The position numbers and the translations under genes are program-made. This document shows positions 43,761-52,436 of a stretch of DNA of 64,000 nucleotides, piece by piece (the first letter of the stretch is position 1; the number at the start of each line of letters is the position of its first letter). Under the pieces are notes generated by a model. That model did not search any database. It was not told the DNA's origin and was given only the letters and a program-made list of their open reading frames with translations. The DNA comes from Methylonatrum sp040877625. GTDB lineage: Bacteria; Pseudomonadota; Gammaproteobacteria; Nitrococcales; Aquisalimonadaceae. The stretch is taken from NCBI GenBank assembly GCA_040877625.1, contig JBBDNK010000036.1, forward strand, positions 1 to 64,000, given 5' to 3'.

Positions 43761-44753
43761 CTAGGAAAAGCCCTCTCGTTCCATGACTTCGCGTAATTTC
43801 TTGAGAGCATCGATCTGAATCTGCCGAACCCGCTCCCGGGTCACGCCGATTTCGTTACCGACCTCTTCAAGCGTCGCACGATCATGGCCGTGGAGGCCGA
43901 AGCGTCGTTCGACTACGGCCTTCTGCTTGTCCGAGAGTTCGTCGAGCCAGACCTCCAGATGCTCGAACACGTCGCCATCCTGCAGCACGACCGACGGATC
44001 CGGATTGTTATCATCGGGAATGGCATCCAGCAGTACCCGATCCGCGTCCTTGCCGATGGGGGTATCCACGGACGTCGTACCTTCATTCAACCCGATCATC
44101 CGCTGCACGTCGGCCAACGGCCTGTCGAGCATCTGCGCAATCTCCTCCGCCGTAGGCTCATGATCCAGCGTCTGGCTGAGCCTGCGCGCTGCACGCAGAT
44201 ACTGATTGATTTCCTTGATGACGTGGATTGGCAGGCGAATAGTGCGGGTCTGGTTCATGATCGCCCGCTCGATGGTCTGACGGATCCACCAGGTGGCGTA
44301 AGTGGAAAAACGAAATCCCCGTTCAGGATCAAACTTTTCCACGGCCCTGATAAGGCCGAGATTGCCTTCCTCGATGAGATCCAGGAAAGCCAGCCCTCTG
44401 TTCATATACCGCCGAGCTATCTTTACGACCAGCCGCAGGTTGCTCTCGATCATCCTGCGCCGCGATTCCTCGCACCCTCGGCGGGCACGTCGCGCAAAAT
44501 AGACTTCCTCCTCCGCTGTCAACAGTGGAGAAAACCCTATTTCGTTCAAATACAATTGTGTCGCATCCATGCTTGGGCCGGCGTACTCTCCGGGCGCAAA
44601 CTGCATCGGTTCCTCGACAACGGCTTCGTCGTCGCTATCAATAACAGCTTGATCCGGTTCCTCCGTCCGGATCTCGAATATCTCCTCGCCCCCGACAACT
44701 TCCTCGGCGTCGGCGACAGCCACCCCCGCGTCCGAAACGCGTTTGCTCACCAT
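43761..44753 (-). CDS. rpoS: RNA polymerase sigma factor RpoS
   Basis: General stress/stationary-phase sigma factor. The 330 residues contain region 1.2 (DATQLYLNEIGFSPLLTAEEE), region 2 (ESNLRLVVKIARRYMNRGLAFLDLIEEGN and the -10 reading YATWWIRQTIERAIM), region 3 (HVIKEINQYLRAAR) and region 4 with the helix-turn-helix ATLEEVGNEIGVTRERVRQIQ. An acidic N-terminal segment (about 10-45) is typical of RpoS. ATG at 44753 is chosen for its GAGGG ribosome binding site; the frame is open to 44885. It follows nlpD, the usual arrangement. Confidence 0.96.
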   Translation of the reverse strand: MVSKRVSDAGVAVADAEEVVGGEEIFEIRTEEPDQAVIDSDDEAVVEEPMQFAPGEYAGPSMDATQLYLNEIGFSPLLTAEEEVYFARRARRGCEESRRRMIESNLRLVVKIARRYMNRGLAFLDLIEEGNLGLIRAVEKFDPERGFRFSTYATWWIRQTIERAIMNQTRTIRLPIHVIKEINQYLRAARRLSQTLDHEPTAEEIAQMLDRPLADVQRMIGLNEGTTSVDTPIGKDADRVLLDAIPDDNNPDPSVVLQDGDVFEHLEVWLDELSDKQKAVVERRFGLHGHDRATLEEVGNEIGVTRERVRQIQIDALKKLREVMEREGFS

Positions 44754-44856
44754 GGCGTTCCCTCTATGATCTTTGGCCCGGGAAGGTATACGGAAGCCGA
44801 CCATCGGCCGGACCAGTTCCAGCGTGCACGTCCGTCTCCCAGACGCCTTCGAATCC

Positions 44857-44885
44857 ACTATATGCCCGCCAAAAATGCCGCGCAA
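44857..44885 (-). promoter_or_regulatory. Candidate rpoS promoter in the nlpD-rpoS gap
   Basis: Minus strand TTGCGC (44885-44880) and TATAGT (44862-44857) are separated by 17 bases. Transcription would begin near 44850, leaving a leader of about 97 bases before the rpoS start codon. Directly upstream of the -35 are a 6-bp stem CCCTCT/AGAGGG (44886-44903) and a perfect 12-base palindrome. Confidence 0.5.
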
Positions 44886-44910
44886 CCCTCTGATTCAAGA
44901 GGGCGAAAAC

Positions 44911-44922
44911 TCCGTGCACGGA
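44911..44922. promoter_or_regulatory. Perfect palindrome upstream of the rpoS promoter
   Basis: TCCGTGCACGGA is a perfect 12-base palindrome, 26 bases upstream of the candidate -35 hexamer and within the 208-base nlpD-rpoS gap. Such a position fits a dimeric transcription factor, but no factor is identified. Confidence 0.35.
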
Positions 44923-44961
44923 CAAATTGCCGCGATCGGTGCACCTTCCTCCGGCGGGTCT

Positions 44962-45720
44962 TCAGCGTTGCTTCGGCAGATACCCCAGGGGATCTACCGA
45001 CCGGCCTTCGCGACGCAGTTCAAAATGCAGCATGGGCCGATTTCCACTGCGCCCCATCCTGCCTATAACCTGACCTTGCGCTACGTCGACACCCTCATCA
45101 ACCAGCAACTCCCGGTTGTAACCGTAGGCCGTGAGGTAATCATCTTCATGTTTGAGGATAATCAGATTTCCGTATCCCACAAGACCGCTACCACTATAAA
45201 CCACCCGACCGGATGCCGCCGCCTTAATCTCCTGCCCCTCGGCACCGCCGATATTGATCCCCTGCTTGCCATCTTCATCGCCGGAAAACGCCGTTATTAC
45301 CCGACCTTGCACGGGCCATTGCCAGTCTATGCGGGTAGACACCCGACTGGTTGGTGGTGGGGGCGTCGGACCATTGGTAGCCGAGTCTCCCGGCGATGAG
45401 GCCGCAGTCGGGGCCGACGTTGATGCTCGCCCAGATGCGCGGCTACCTCCCGCGGATGATGCAAGGCGCAGGATCTGTCCCGGGAAAATGGTATAGGGCG
45501 GGCTGATACTGTTCCACGCAGCCAGATCGCGATAATCGACCCCATGGCGCCAGGCAATGGAATACAGGGTATCGCCCCTGCCGACCTCGTAATGACCTGA
45601 GCGCGCGCTGCCGCCGGAGGACGCCCTGTCAGTGACAGGCGCGTAAGTATCGCCGGCACAGCCCGCCAGCAACAACAGGCAGGTCAGAATCAATAATCGT
45701 CGGCAAGAGGTGCATGACAT
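44962..45720 (-). CDS. nlpD: NlpD-like lipoprotein, activator of septal amidase
   Basis: A 252-residue outer-membrane lipoprotein. The signal peptide ends in a lipobox LLAGC, so Cys21 is lipidated. A LysM domain follows (about 41-85, HYEVGRGDTLYSIA), then a Ser/Pro-rich linker and an M23/LytM domain (about 135-250). The metal ligands of active M23 enzymes are missing (QGINIGG replaces HxGxD), which is the mark of NlpD/EnvC regulators that activate AmiC-type amidases at division rather than cutting peptidoglycan. The frame is open upstream to 46266; ATG at 45720 begins the signal peptide. Confidence 0.92.
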   Translation of the reverse strand: MSCTSCRRLLILTCLLLLAGCAGDTYAPVTDRASSGGSARSGHYEVGRGDTLYSIAWRHGVDYRDLAAWNSISPPYTIFPGQILRLASSAGGSRASGRASTSAPTAASSPGDSATNGPTPPPPTSRVSTRIDWQWPVQGRVITAFSGDEDGKQGINIGGAEGQEIKAAASGRVVYSGSGLVGYGNLIILKHEDDYLTAYGYNRELLVDEGVDVAQGQVIGRMGRSGNRPMLHFELRREGRSVDPLGYLPKQR

Positions 45721-45725
45721 GCTAT

Positions 45726-46325
45726 TCAGTGTACGAACACAAGGTACAGCAGAACCAGCACCGCAACACTGGCCCAACCTATTCGGTCGACGTAACGACG
45801 AATCCAGGGTTCCACCTTCGGCCCACCCCATGCCACCAATGCTGCCACAAGGAAGAAGCGGCTGCCCCGTCCCACCAGGGACGCCAGCAGAAAAGGCAGT
45901 ATCGGCAGCGCCAAGCCACCTGCGGCGATGGTAAAGATCTTGTAGGGTATGGGAGAAAATCCCGCCAGCAATACGACCCAGAATCCGTAGGCATGAAACC
46001 AGGCCTGCGCCTGCCGCAACGTCTCCATGTGTCCGGCACCTGACAGCAACGGCTCCACCATCTCCATGGCGAAATAACCGATCAGGTAGCCAAACAGCCC
46101 GCCAAGCACCGACGCAACCGTCGTGAGCAGCGCAAAACGCATGGCCCTGGCAGGCTGCGCAAGCGCCATGGGCATGAGCATCACGTCGGGCGGAATCGGG
46201 AAGAACGACGACTCCGCGAAACTCAGTACCGCCAGATAGCGGGGGGCATGGCGGTGGGCGGCCCACCGCAACGTCAGGGTATAAAGCCGGCTAAACAGGC
46301 CAATCCGTTGATTCACTGTTATCAT
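45726..46325 (-). CDS. YqaA/DedA-like inner-membrane protein (VTT domain)
   Basis: A 199-residue polytopic protein. The family blocks FAESSFFPIPPDVMLMPMALA, with its conserved acidic residue and Pro-rich turn, and FSPIPYKIFTIAAGG are present; about four to five hydrophobic segments are visible. YqaA proteins belong to the DedA/VTT group, some of which flip polyprenyl-phosphate or phospholipids; for this subgroup the role is not established. ATG at 46325 overlaps the pcm stop codon (ATGA). The nlpD gene begins five bases after it, so it is embedded in the surE-rpoS operon. Confidence 0.85.
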   Translation of the reverse strand: MITVNQRIGLFSRLYTLTLRWAAHRHAPRYLAVLSFAESSFFPIPPDVMLMPMALAQPARAMRFALLTTVASVLGGLFGYLIGYFAMEMVEPLLSGAGHMETLRQAQAWFHAYGFWVVLLAGFSPIPYKIFTIAAGGLALPILPFLLASLVGRGSRFFLVAALVAWGGPKVEPWIRRYVDRIGWASVAVLVLLYLVFVH

Positions 46326-46987
46326 TGAGTTCCACCGAGCATGGGTACGAAAGCAACCTGTTCCAGTATCTCGCGGCTGCACTGATCGCCCTGACGAATG
46401 TATCGAACCAGTTCCTGCCCTCCGCGGCCGCCGACCGGTGCCACCAGTCTGCCGCCGTCCGCAAGCTGTTCAAGCAATGCCGCGGGTACGTCGTTGGGCG
46501 CCGCCGTCAGCAGAATACCCTCAAACGGACCGTAGCTGCTCCAGCCGTCAAACCCATCGCCATGCCGGACCCGTGCATTGGACAGGCCTAGCCGGCGCAG
46601 CCGCTGTCTCGCCTGGTTGGCCAGGGGGCCGATTCTTTCCACGGAATACACCTGCGGCACCAACCGCGCCAGCACCGCCGCCTGATAACCGGACCCGGTA
46701 CCAATTTCCAGCACGCTTGCCGGAACACCGTGCTCCAGCAGCGCCTCGGTCATGCGTGCCACGACCCATGGCTGGGATATCGTCTGCCCGAAACCGATCG
46801 GAAGCGCGGTGTCATCATAGGCCCTGCTGGACAAGGCTTCCTCCATGAACAGATGCCGGGGCAGCATACGGATCACCTCCAGAACACGCTCGTCCCGGAT
46901 TCCCTTGGCCCGCAGCCGTTCGATCAGCCGTTCCCTGGTTCGTTGCGAAGTCATTCCTATGCCGCGATGATGATGATCGTCCATCAT
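46322..46987 (-). CDS. pcm: Protein-L-isoaspartate O-methyltransferase
   Basis: SAM-dependent repair enzyme that methylates isoaspartyl residues of aged proteins. The 221-residue protein has the PCMT blocks MLPRHLFM, YDDTALPIGFGQTISQPWVVARM, then the SAM motif VLEIGTGSGYQAAVLA and VRHGDGFDGWSSYGPFEGI. Start at 46987 overlaps the surE stop codon (ATGA); the next codon is also ATG. It is the standard neighbour of surE and nlpD. Confidence 0.95.
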   Translation of the reverse strand: MMDDHHHRGIGMTSQRTRERLIERLRAKGIRDERVLEVIRMLPRHLFMEEALSSRAYDDTALPIGFGQTISQPWVVARMTEALLEHGVPASVLEIGTGSGYQAAVLARLVPQVYSVERIGPLANQARQRLRRLGLSNARVRHGDGFDGWSSYGPFEGILLTAAPNDVPAALLEQLADGGRLVAPVGGRGGQELVRYIRQGDQCSREILEQVAFVPMLGGTQ

Positions 46988-47733
46988 GATAGCCCGATAA
47001 CCCATCCGGCCACTTTCTCCAATGCTTCGTATCGGGTGAGATCGATCTGAATCGGTGTAATGGACACGAAACCGTTGCGCACGGCATGGAAATCAGTGCC
47101 TTCACCTGCGTCCTGCTCACTGCCCGGCGGGCCGATCCAGTAGATGGGCCGCTCACGCGGGTCGTGCGCACGGATTGCCGGCTCCGCGCGATGCCGCTGG
47201 CCCAGACGGGTGGCCTCGAAGCCCCGTAGTTCTTCCCAGGGCAGATCAGGCACGTTGACGTTCAGTATGGTGTCCGCCGGCAGGGGATCGCGCAGCAGCT
47301 TCTCGACCAGCAGGACCGCGACGCGTGCGGCGGTGGCGTAATGTTCGGGCGCATGCGAGGCAAGTGATATGGCAATGGCCGGAAGCCCCAGAAAGCGGCC
47401 TTCGGTGGCTGCGGCCACGGTGCCGCTGTAGAGGATATCATCGCCCATGTTGGCACCGGCGTTGATCCCGGACACCACCATATCGGGCTCATGATCGAGC
47501 AAACCGGTAACCGCCAGATGCACACAATCGGTCGGTGTGCCTTCGACGCAATAGCGACCCTGCTCGATCTCCTGGGCTCGAATCGGCAGATCCAGCGTCA
47601 ACGAATTACTGGCGCCGCTGCGATCCCGGTCCGGCGCCACGACAGTGATATCAGCGATGGTGGCCAGTTCCCGTGCCAGGCAGAGGATGCCGGGCGCCTG
47701 GTAGCCGTCGTCGTTGCTGACTAGTATCCGCAT
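46984..47733 (-). CDS. surE: 5'/3'-nucleotidase SurE
   Basis: Metal-dependent phosphatase acting on nucleoside 5'- and 3'-monophosphates, associated with stationary-phase survival. The 249 residues begin MRILVSNDDGYQAPGI with the DD metal site at residues 8-9, followed by VVAPDRDRSGASNSLTL and DMVVSGINAGANMGDDILYSGTVAA, all conserved. ATG at 47733 is the family start; the frame is open to 47760. It heads the surE-pcm-yqaA-nlpD series leading to rpoS. Confidence 0.96.
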   Translation of the reverse strand: MRILVSNDDGYQAPGILCLARELATIADITVVAPDRDRSGASNSLTLDLPIRAQEIEQGRYCVEGTPTDCVHLAVTGLLDHEPDMVVSGINAGANMGDDILYSGTVAAATEGRFLGLPAIAISLASHAPEHYATAARVAVLLVEKLLRDPLPADTILNVNVPDLPWEELRGFEATRLGQRHRAEPAIRAHDPRERPIYWIGPPGSEQDAGEGTDFHAVRNGFVSITPIQIDLTRYEALEKVAGWVIGLS

Positions 47734-47925
47734 AATGCTCGTTACATCCTGTGCTTCCAACTAATGGGCCGCAGGCATCGCATGCTCCCGGCCGTAGTAT
47801 ACTGGCCCGATCATCCGCTGCATCACCCGTCCATGGATACTTCGGATGCCGTTCGTCGGTCGGTATACTGCCTGAAGCAGCTGTCTCAATGAAAACGCAC
47901 CCGACACCACGGGGAGCCGCCGGTC

Positions 47926-48459
47926 ATGTCCGACGATGACGAAGACGATTTCACCCTGTTCAGGCAGGCCATGACCGACGTGCGCCGCCTGCCGGACGCG
48001 GTCAGGATCGAACCGGACCGCCCTCGGCCCAGGCCGATACCCCGGCAGAGGAATGCGGACGAAGCCGCCGTACTCCGCGAACTGCTGACCCACGAGATGG
48101 ACCCCGTGGATGCCGAAACCGGCGAAGAACTCCTGTTTGCGCGCCCCGGCGTACAACGCCGCGTTCTGCGCAAGCTCCGACGCGGCCAGTATGGCATTCA
48201 GGCCGAAATCGACCTGCACGGCATGATTGTCACCGTCGCCCACGAGGAGCTTCGCGCGTTTCTCGCCGAATGCAGGCTCCGCAAGCTGCGCTGCGTCCGC
48301 ATCATCCACGGCAAGGGCAATCGCTCAAGCAACCGCGGCCCGGTTCTGAAGGGCAAGGTCGATCGCTGGCTCCGGCAATGGGACGAAGTGATTGCCTTTG
48401 CTTCGGCGAGACCCGTGGACGGTGGCAACGGCGCCGTGTACGTTCTGCTCCGCGGCTGA
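47926..48459 (+). CDS. Smr-domain protein (SmrA/YdaL-like)
   Basis: A 177-residue protein. The acidic N-terminal region (SDDDEDDFTLFRQAMTDVRRL) and GVQRRVLRKLRRGQYGIQAEIDLHGM precede the Smr domain, marked by the LDLHG-type motif (IDLHG) and RIIHGKGNRS, the HGKG of the MutS2 C-terminal nuclease. Members nick or bind DNA or RNA; E. coli YdaL is an endonuclease. It is divergent from surE and converges on truD with ten bases between the stop codons. Confidence 0.9.
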   Translation: MSDDDEDDFTLFRQAMTDVRRLPDAVRIEPDRPRPRPIPRQRNADEAAVLRELLTHEMDPVDAETGEELLFARPGVQRRVLRKLRRGQYGIQAEIDLHGMIVTVAHEELRAFLAECRLRKLRCVRIIHGKGNRSSNRGPVLKGKVDRWLRQWDEVIAFASARPVDGGNGAVYVLLRG

Positions 48460-48469
48460 CGCGCGCGGT

Positions 48470-49492
48470 TTACTCGATCACCTCCCTGAGAACCGCCGTG
48501 GCATAGGCCCCCGGGGGCAGGCTGAAACTCAATTCCCAGTCCCCGTCCTCCAGTGGCCGCCAGGACAGATTAGCGACAGACAGCCGCAACGCCCGCCGCT
48601 CGGCCCGCAGTCGGTAATCGACAAGCCCCGCGGTATAGCCCGTGTGTGCTTCGAGCACCCGGCGTTCCACTAACAGGGCATCGGCCGTGGGAGAAACGCC
48701 GTCACAGCCTGCCAGAGGGCCTGTGGGATGCACGTCAAGCGCCGCAAGTCGAGGATCCGCCGTTGTCGAAGCATCCGCCGGAAACAGGCTGCGACTGCCG
48801 GAGAACGTCATCAGATCACCCGTCAGCACCCGGTTCCAGCTGCCCGCCGCAACCCGTTCCGCCAGCACCCGATTGAACAGAAAACTCCGCGCTGCCGATA
48901 GATACAAACCCCGAAGGTGGCGATCCGCAACCTTGTCGCCGGCAAACAGCCGTGCCGCGGCTGCGAGATTACCGCCGTCGATGCCGAACCGCTGCTCGCC
49001 AAACCAGTTGGGAACGCCGCCTCGACTGATTCCGAGCAGACGCCGACCCAGGGCTTGTGTATCGCCCTCGACGTTGCGCAAGCGCAGAATAAACCGGTTG
49101 CCCTTGAGGGCGCCGGTGCGCAGCTTGCGCCGATGGCGCACCGCCTGCACAAGTTCCAGCCCACCGGGCAGCGGCGGCAAGTCGGGATGCCGACCGGGCA
49201 TATGCACGCCGAACCACTGCTCGGCAACGGCGTGCCGGTCCTTGAGACCCGCCTGCCCGACATCCCGGCGCCTGACACCAAGCGCCCGCGCCAGCCATCC
49301 GGCCACATCCGCGGTGTTCCAGCCGGTCTTGCGAATCCGCAGATAAAGGTGCTCGCCCTCGCCTTCCGGCGTGAAGCCGAGCTCTTCCACGACCTGGAAA
49401 TCTTCGTCGAATTGACGGACGGTCGCACGCAGTACCGGTGCGCCCCAGGCTCTCGGCAGGGATCTCCAGGCAGTGTCGATGTCCGGATTCAT
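48470..49492 (-). CDS. truD: tRNA pseudouridine(13) synthase TruD
   Basis: Isomerises uridine 13 of tRNA-Glu. The 340 residues show DFQVVEELGFTPEGEGEHLYL near the N terminus, the catalytic block VGQAGLKDRHAVAEQWFGV with its Asp (about residue 83), GNRFILRLRN and SVFLFNRVLAERV-type SFLFNRVLAERV in the TRUD insertion domain. Length is normal. Its start overlaps the ispF stop codon (ATGA), so ispD-ispF-truD are coupled. Confidence 0.95.
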   Translation of the reverse strand: MNPDIDTAWRSLPRAWGAPVLRATVRQFDEDFQVVEELGFTPEGEGEHLYLRIRKTGWNTADVAGWLARALGVRRRDVGQAGLKDRHAVAEQWFGVHMPGRHPDLPPLPGGLELVQAVRHRRKLRTGALKGNRFILRLRNVEGDTQALGRRLLGISRGGVPNWFGEQRFGIDGGNLAAAARLFAGDKVADRHLRGLYLSAARSFLFNRVLAERVAAGSWNRVLTGDLMTFSGSRSLFPADASTTADPRLAALDVHPTGPLAGCDGVSPTADALLVERRVLEAHTGYTAGLVDYRLRAERRALRLSVANLSWRPLEDGDWELSFSLPPGAYATAVLREVIE

Positions 49493-49968
49493 GCCACGCC
49501 CTGCAGAAGCACCATGGCCGTGGCGGCAAGACCCTCTTCCCGGCCGACAAAGCCCATGCGTTCGGTGGTTGTCGCCTTGACGCTCACCGCACCGGTGTCC
49601 AGGCCGAGATCAGCGCCGATGGTTTCCCGCATGGCGGGTATCCAGGGGGCAAGTTTCGGCGTCTGAGCGATCACCGTGGCATCCACGTTGACGACGGTGT
49701 AACCGGCACCACGGACCAGCTTCAGTACGGCCCGCAACAACTGCCGGCTGTCCGCACCCTGCCAGGCTGGATCGGTATCGGGGAAGTGCTGCCCGATATC
49801 CCCGGCCGCGATGGCGCCGAGCAGTGCGTCACAAAGAGCATGCAATAGCGCATCGCCGTCGGAGTGCGCTTCCAGGCCTCGGTCATGGGGAATTTCGACT
49901 CCGCCGAGCACCAGCCGTCCACCTGCCTTGAAACGATGGGCATCAAACCCCTGTCCGATCCGGAACAT
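49489..49968 (-). CDS. ispF: 2-C-methyl-D-erythritol 2,4-cyclodiphosphate synthase
   Basis: Fifth enzyme of the MEP isoprenoid pathway, cyclising CDP-methylerythritol 2-phosphate. The 159-residue protein begins MFRIGQGFDAHRF, with the zinc ligands Asp8 and His10, and continues with LVLGGVEIPHDRGLEAHSDGD, with its metal-binding His, and the ATTTERMGFVGREEG C-terminal motif. ATG at 49968 is the family start, overlapping the end of ispD by 26 bases; the open frame to 50067 runs inside ispD. Confidence 0.96.
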   Translation of the reverse strand: MFRIGQGFDAHRFKAGGRLVLGGVEIPHDRGLEAHSDGDALLHALCDALLGAIAAGDIGQHFPDTDPAWQGADSRQLLRAVLKLVRGAGYTVVNVDATVIAQTPKLAPWIPAMRETIGADLGLDTGAVSVKATTTERMGFVGREEGLAATAMVLLQGVA

Positions 49969-50680
49969 GCTCTGCCTCGGTATCCGGGTACTGTGCCCGA
50001 AGTATGGATTCGGCCAGCGGCAGATCCGCCGGCCGGGTGATCTTGAGATTGGTCGAGCGGCCTTCAACCATCAATGGCCGAAAGCCCGCGTATTCCATGG
50101 CCTGGGCTTCATCGGTCACCACTCGCCCATCGGCCATGACGCCACTCAGGGCGCCGTGAAGTGTCTGTAACGGGAATAGCTGCGGGGTGAGCGCATGCCA
50201 GAGCCCATCGCGGTTCTCCGTGCTCATCACCTGGCCGTCGGCATTACCGCGCTTCAGGGTATCGCGTACCGGTGATGCCAACAGGGCCCCGTCGGGGGAG
50301 CCCATGCCGAGCTTCAGCAGGCGGTCGATTTCCTCTCGCGTCACGCAGGGCCGCACAGCGTCATGCACCATCACCCAACTCGCGACATCGGCGGTCTCGA
50401 GCAGAAACCCGAGGGCATTGAAAACCGATTCGAAGCGCTCGGCACCGCCTCTCACCACCGACAGGGGTTTGCGCAGCGACGGCTGGGTACGCGGCCACCA
50501 GGGGTCTTCAGCCCCCAAAGCCACCACGGCGCCATGAACGGCGGGATGGGACAGCAGCACATCCAGGCCCCAGTGCATAACCGGCCTTCCCAACAATGTC
50601 AGATACTGTTTGGGGATATCCGATTGCATGCGGCGGCCGATACCAGCGGCGGGCATCACCACCCAGACAGGGGGGATCAT
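49943..50680 (-). CDS. ispD: 2-C-methyl-D-erythritol 4-phosphate cytidylyltransferase
   Basis: Third enzyme of the MEP pathway, joining CTP and methylerythritol phosphate. The 245-residue nucleotidyltransferase has the CTP loop VVMPAAGIGRRMQSDIPKQYL, the HDAVRPCV motif and the C-terminal TDEAQAME and NLKITRPADL blocks. ATG at 50680 overlaps the ftsB stop codon (ATGA). Standard length; gene order ftsB-ispD-ispF is widely conserved. Confidence 0.96.
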   Translation of the reverse strand: MIPPVWVVMPAAGIGRRMQSDIPKQYLTLLGRPVMHWGLDVLLSHPAVHGAVVALGAEDPWWPRTQPSLRKPLSVVRGGAERFESVFNALGFLLETADVASWVMVHDAVRPCVTREEIDRLLKLGMGSPDGALLASPVRDTLKRGNADGQVMSTENRDGLWHALTPQLFPLQTLHGALSGVMADGRVVTDEAQAMEYAGFRPLMVEGRSTNLKITRPADLPLAESILRAQYPDTEAEHVPDRTGV

Positions 50681-50949
50681 GGCTCGGCCACCTGATAGAA
50701 GACTTCCCCGTCGCGGATCATGCCGAGCTCGCTGCGGGCGCGCTCCTCCAGCGCTTCCAGGCCGTCCTTGAGGTCCCGAACATCGGCGTCGAGGGCAGCG
50801 TTGCGATCCCGGAGTTCCTCATTCTCCGCCTTACGCTCGGCGACCGCTCCTCGCAGCTGCCAGACGCCGATAAAGCCACCGTTGGCAGACCAGAGCTGGA
50901 TCTGGGAAATCACCAGCAGCACAGCCAGAATAGTGATGACCACCCGCAT
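50677..50949 (-). CDS. ftsB: Cell division protein FtsB
   Basis: A 90-residue bitopic divisome protein that links FtsL and FtsQ. It has one transmembrane helix at the N terminus (VVITILAVLLVISQIQLW), the conserved WSANGG segment and a leucine-zipper coiled coil (VAERKAENEELRDRNAALDADV) followed by EERARSELGMIRDGEVFYQV. ATG at 50949 is preferred over an in-frame GTG at 50958. It follows eno and overlaps ispD by four bases. Confidence 0.93.
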   Translation of the reverse strand: MRVVITILAVLLVISQIQLWSANGGFIGVWQLRGAVAERKAENEELRDRNAALDADVRDLKDGLEALEERARSELGMIRDGEVFYQVAEP

Positions 50950-51046
50950 ATGTGTCACTGCCTACCACGCATGAGCCACCGCTCAGGATTTGAACGGTGG
51001 TTTTCGCACCATACCTCAACGGGACGGCGCCCTGCCAATATCGGCG

Positions 51047-52336
51047 TCAGAACCCGGACAGGTTCGGGAAGGCCTTGCGTCCCGCGTACTCGGCCTTGCC
51101 GCCCAGTTCTTCCTCGATGCGCAGCAACTGGTTGTACTTGGCGACGCGATCGGAACGGCACAGGGAACCGGTCTTGATCTGGGTGGCGGTGGTGGCGACC
51201 GCGAGATCGGCGATCGTGGTGTCTTCGGTTTCACCGGAGCGGTGGGAAACCACCGAGGTATAACCTGCCGCATGTGCCATGGCGATGGCGTCAAGGGTCT
51301 CGGTCAGGGTGCCGATCTGATTGACCTTGATCAGAATGGAATTGGCGATTCCCCGATCAATGCCCTCGCGCAGGATCTGGGTGTTGGTGACGAACAGGTC
51401 GTCCCCGACCAGTTGCACCCGCTTGCCCAGGCGTTCGCTGAGCCGCTGCCAGCCGTCCCAGTCATCCTCCGCCATGCCGTCCTCGATGGTAATAATCGGA
51501 TAGCGATCAACCCAGCCGGCCAGGTAGTCGGTAAACTCCGCGGCGCTGAACTGCCTGCCTTCGGAAGCGAGATGGTAGGCGCCGTCCGTGAAGAACTCCG
51601 AACTGGCCACGTCCAGGCCAAGCCAGACCTGCTCTCCGGCGCGGTAGCCGGCGCTCTCGATGGCCTCCATGATGGTTTCGAGGGCCGCCTCGTTGGACGG
51701 CAGATTGGGAGCAAAACCACCCTCGTCGCCAACCGCGGTACTCAGCCCCCGAGCGGCCAGCACCTTCTTCAGCGAATGGAAGATCTCCGTGCCGCAACGC
51801 AGGCTCTCGCTGAAGCTCTCGAACCCGATCGGCAGAACCATGAATTCCTGGAGGTCAACACTGTTGTCGGCATGGGCGCCGCCATTGATGATGTTCATCA
51901 TCGGTACCGGCAAGGACCAGGGGCCTTCCGGATTGAGATGGCGAAACAGCGATACGCCCTGTCCGCCCGCCTGCGCCCGAGCCGCTGCCAGCGACACGGC
52001 CAGTAACGCGTTGGCGCCCAGCCGCGATTTATTGTGCGTGCCGTCGAGCTCGATCATGCGCTGATCCAGTGCACGCTGATCGGCGGCGTCCATGCCCAGC
52101 AACGCTTCGCGCAGCACCGTGTTGACATTCTCCACGGCTTTGCGCACGCCCTTGCCCAGATAACGGCTCGCCTCGCCGTCCCGGAGTTCAACCGCTTCCC
52201 GGGCACCGGTGGATGCACCGGATGGCACGACAGCACGGCCAAAGGCGCCGTCGTCCAGGGTAACATCGGCTTCAACAGTGGGGTTGCCGCGGGAGTCCAG
52301 CACTTCCCGGGCCCTGATGAATCTGATCTTCGCCAT
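51047..52336 (-). CDS. eno: Enolase
   Basis: Converts 2-phosphoglycerate to phosphoenolpyruvate; in gammaproteobacteria also a component of the RNA degradosome. The 429 residues include AREVLDSRGNPTVEADV, GASTGAREAVELRDG, the active-site VGDDLFVTN and ILIKVNQIGTLTETL with the catalytic lysine, and SHRSGETEDTTIADLAV. ATG at 52336 is preceded by GGAAAAG; the frame is open far upstream but without family sequence. It lies between kdsA and ftsB on the same strand. Confidence 0.97.
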   Translation of the reverse strand: MAKIRFIRAREVLDSRGNPTVEADVTLDDGAFGRAVVPSGASTGAREAVELRDGEASRYLGKGVRKAVENVNTVLREALLGMDAADQRALDQRMIELDGTHNKSRLGANALLAVSLAAARAQAGGQGVSLFRHLNPEGPWSLPVPMMNIINGGAHADNSVDLQEFMVLPIGFESFSESLRCGTEIFHSLKKVLAARGLSTAVGDEGGFAPNLPSNEAALETIMEAIESAGYRAGEQVWLGLDVASSEFFTDGAYHLASEGRQFSAAEFTDYLAGWVDRYPIITIEDGMAEDDWDGWQRLSERLGKRVQLVGDDLFVTNTQILREGIDRGIANSILIKVNQIGTLTETLDAIAMAHAAGYTSVVSHRSGETEDTTIADLAVATTATQIKTGSLCRSDRVAKYNQLLRIEEELGGKAEYAGRKAFPNLSGF

Positions 52337-52395
52337 GAGTTTTCTTTTCCCTATCGGTGGATTATTGATTGCTATTCCTGAATCCCTGGAAACAC

Positions 52396-52420
52396 GAAAG
52401 CCGGCTTCCCGCCGGCCTTC
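52396..52420 (-). terminator. Hairpin between kdsA and eno, possible attenuator
   Basis: Minus strand GAAGGCCGGC (52420-52411), loop GGGAA, GCCGGCTTTC (52405-52396), followed by GTGTTTCC. The stem has one G-U pair and the tail is only moderately U-rich, so it may partly terminate kdsA transcripts before eno or act as a processing site. Confidence 0.45.
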
Positions 52421-52436
52421 GTCGCCTTCCGGGTTG

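Noticed and set aside
47734..47925. Two TATACT hexamers between surE and the Smr gene, considered as promoters
   Set aside because: The matching -35 hexamers are poor, so I could not support either as a specific promoter call.
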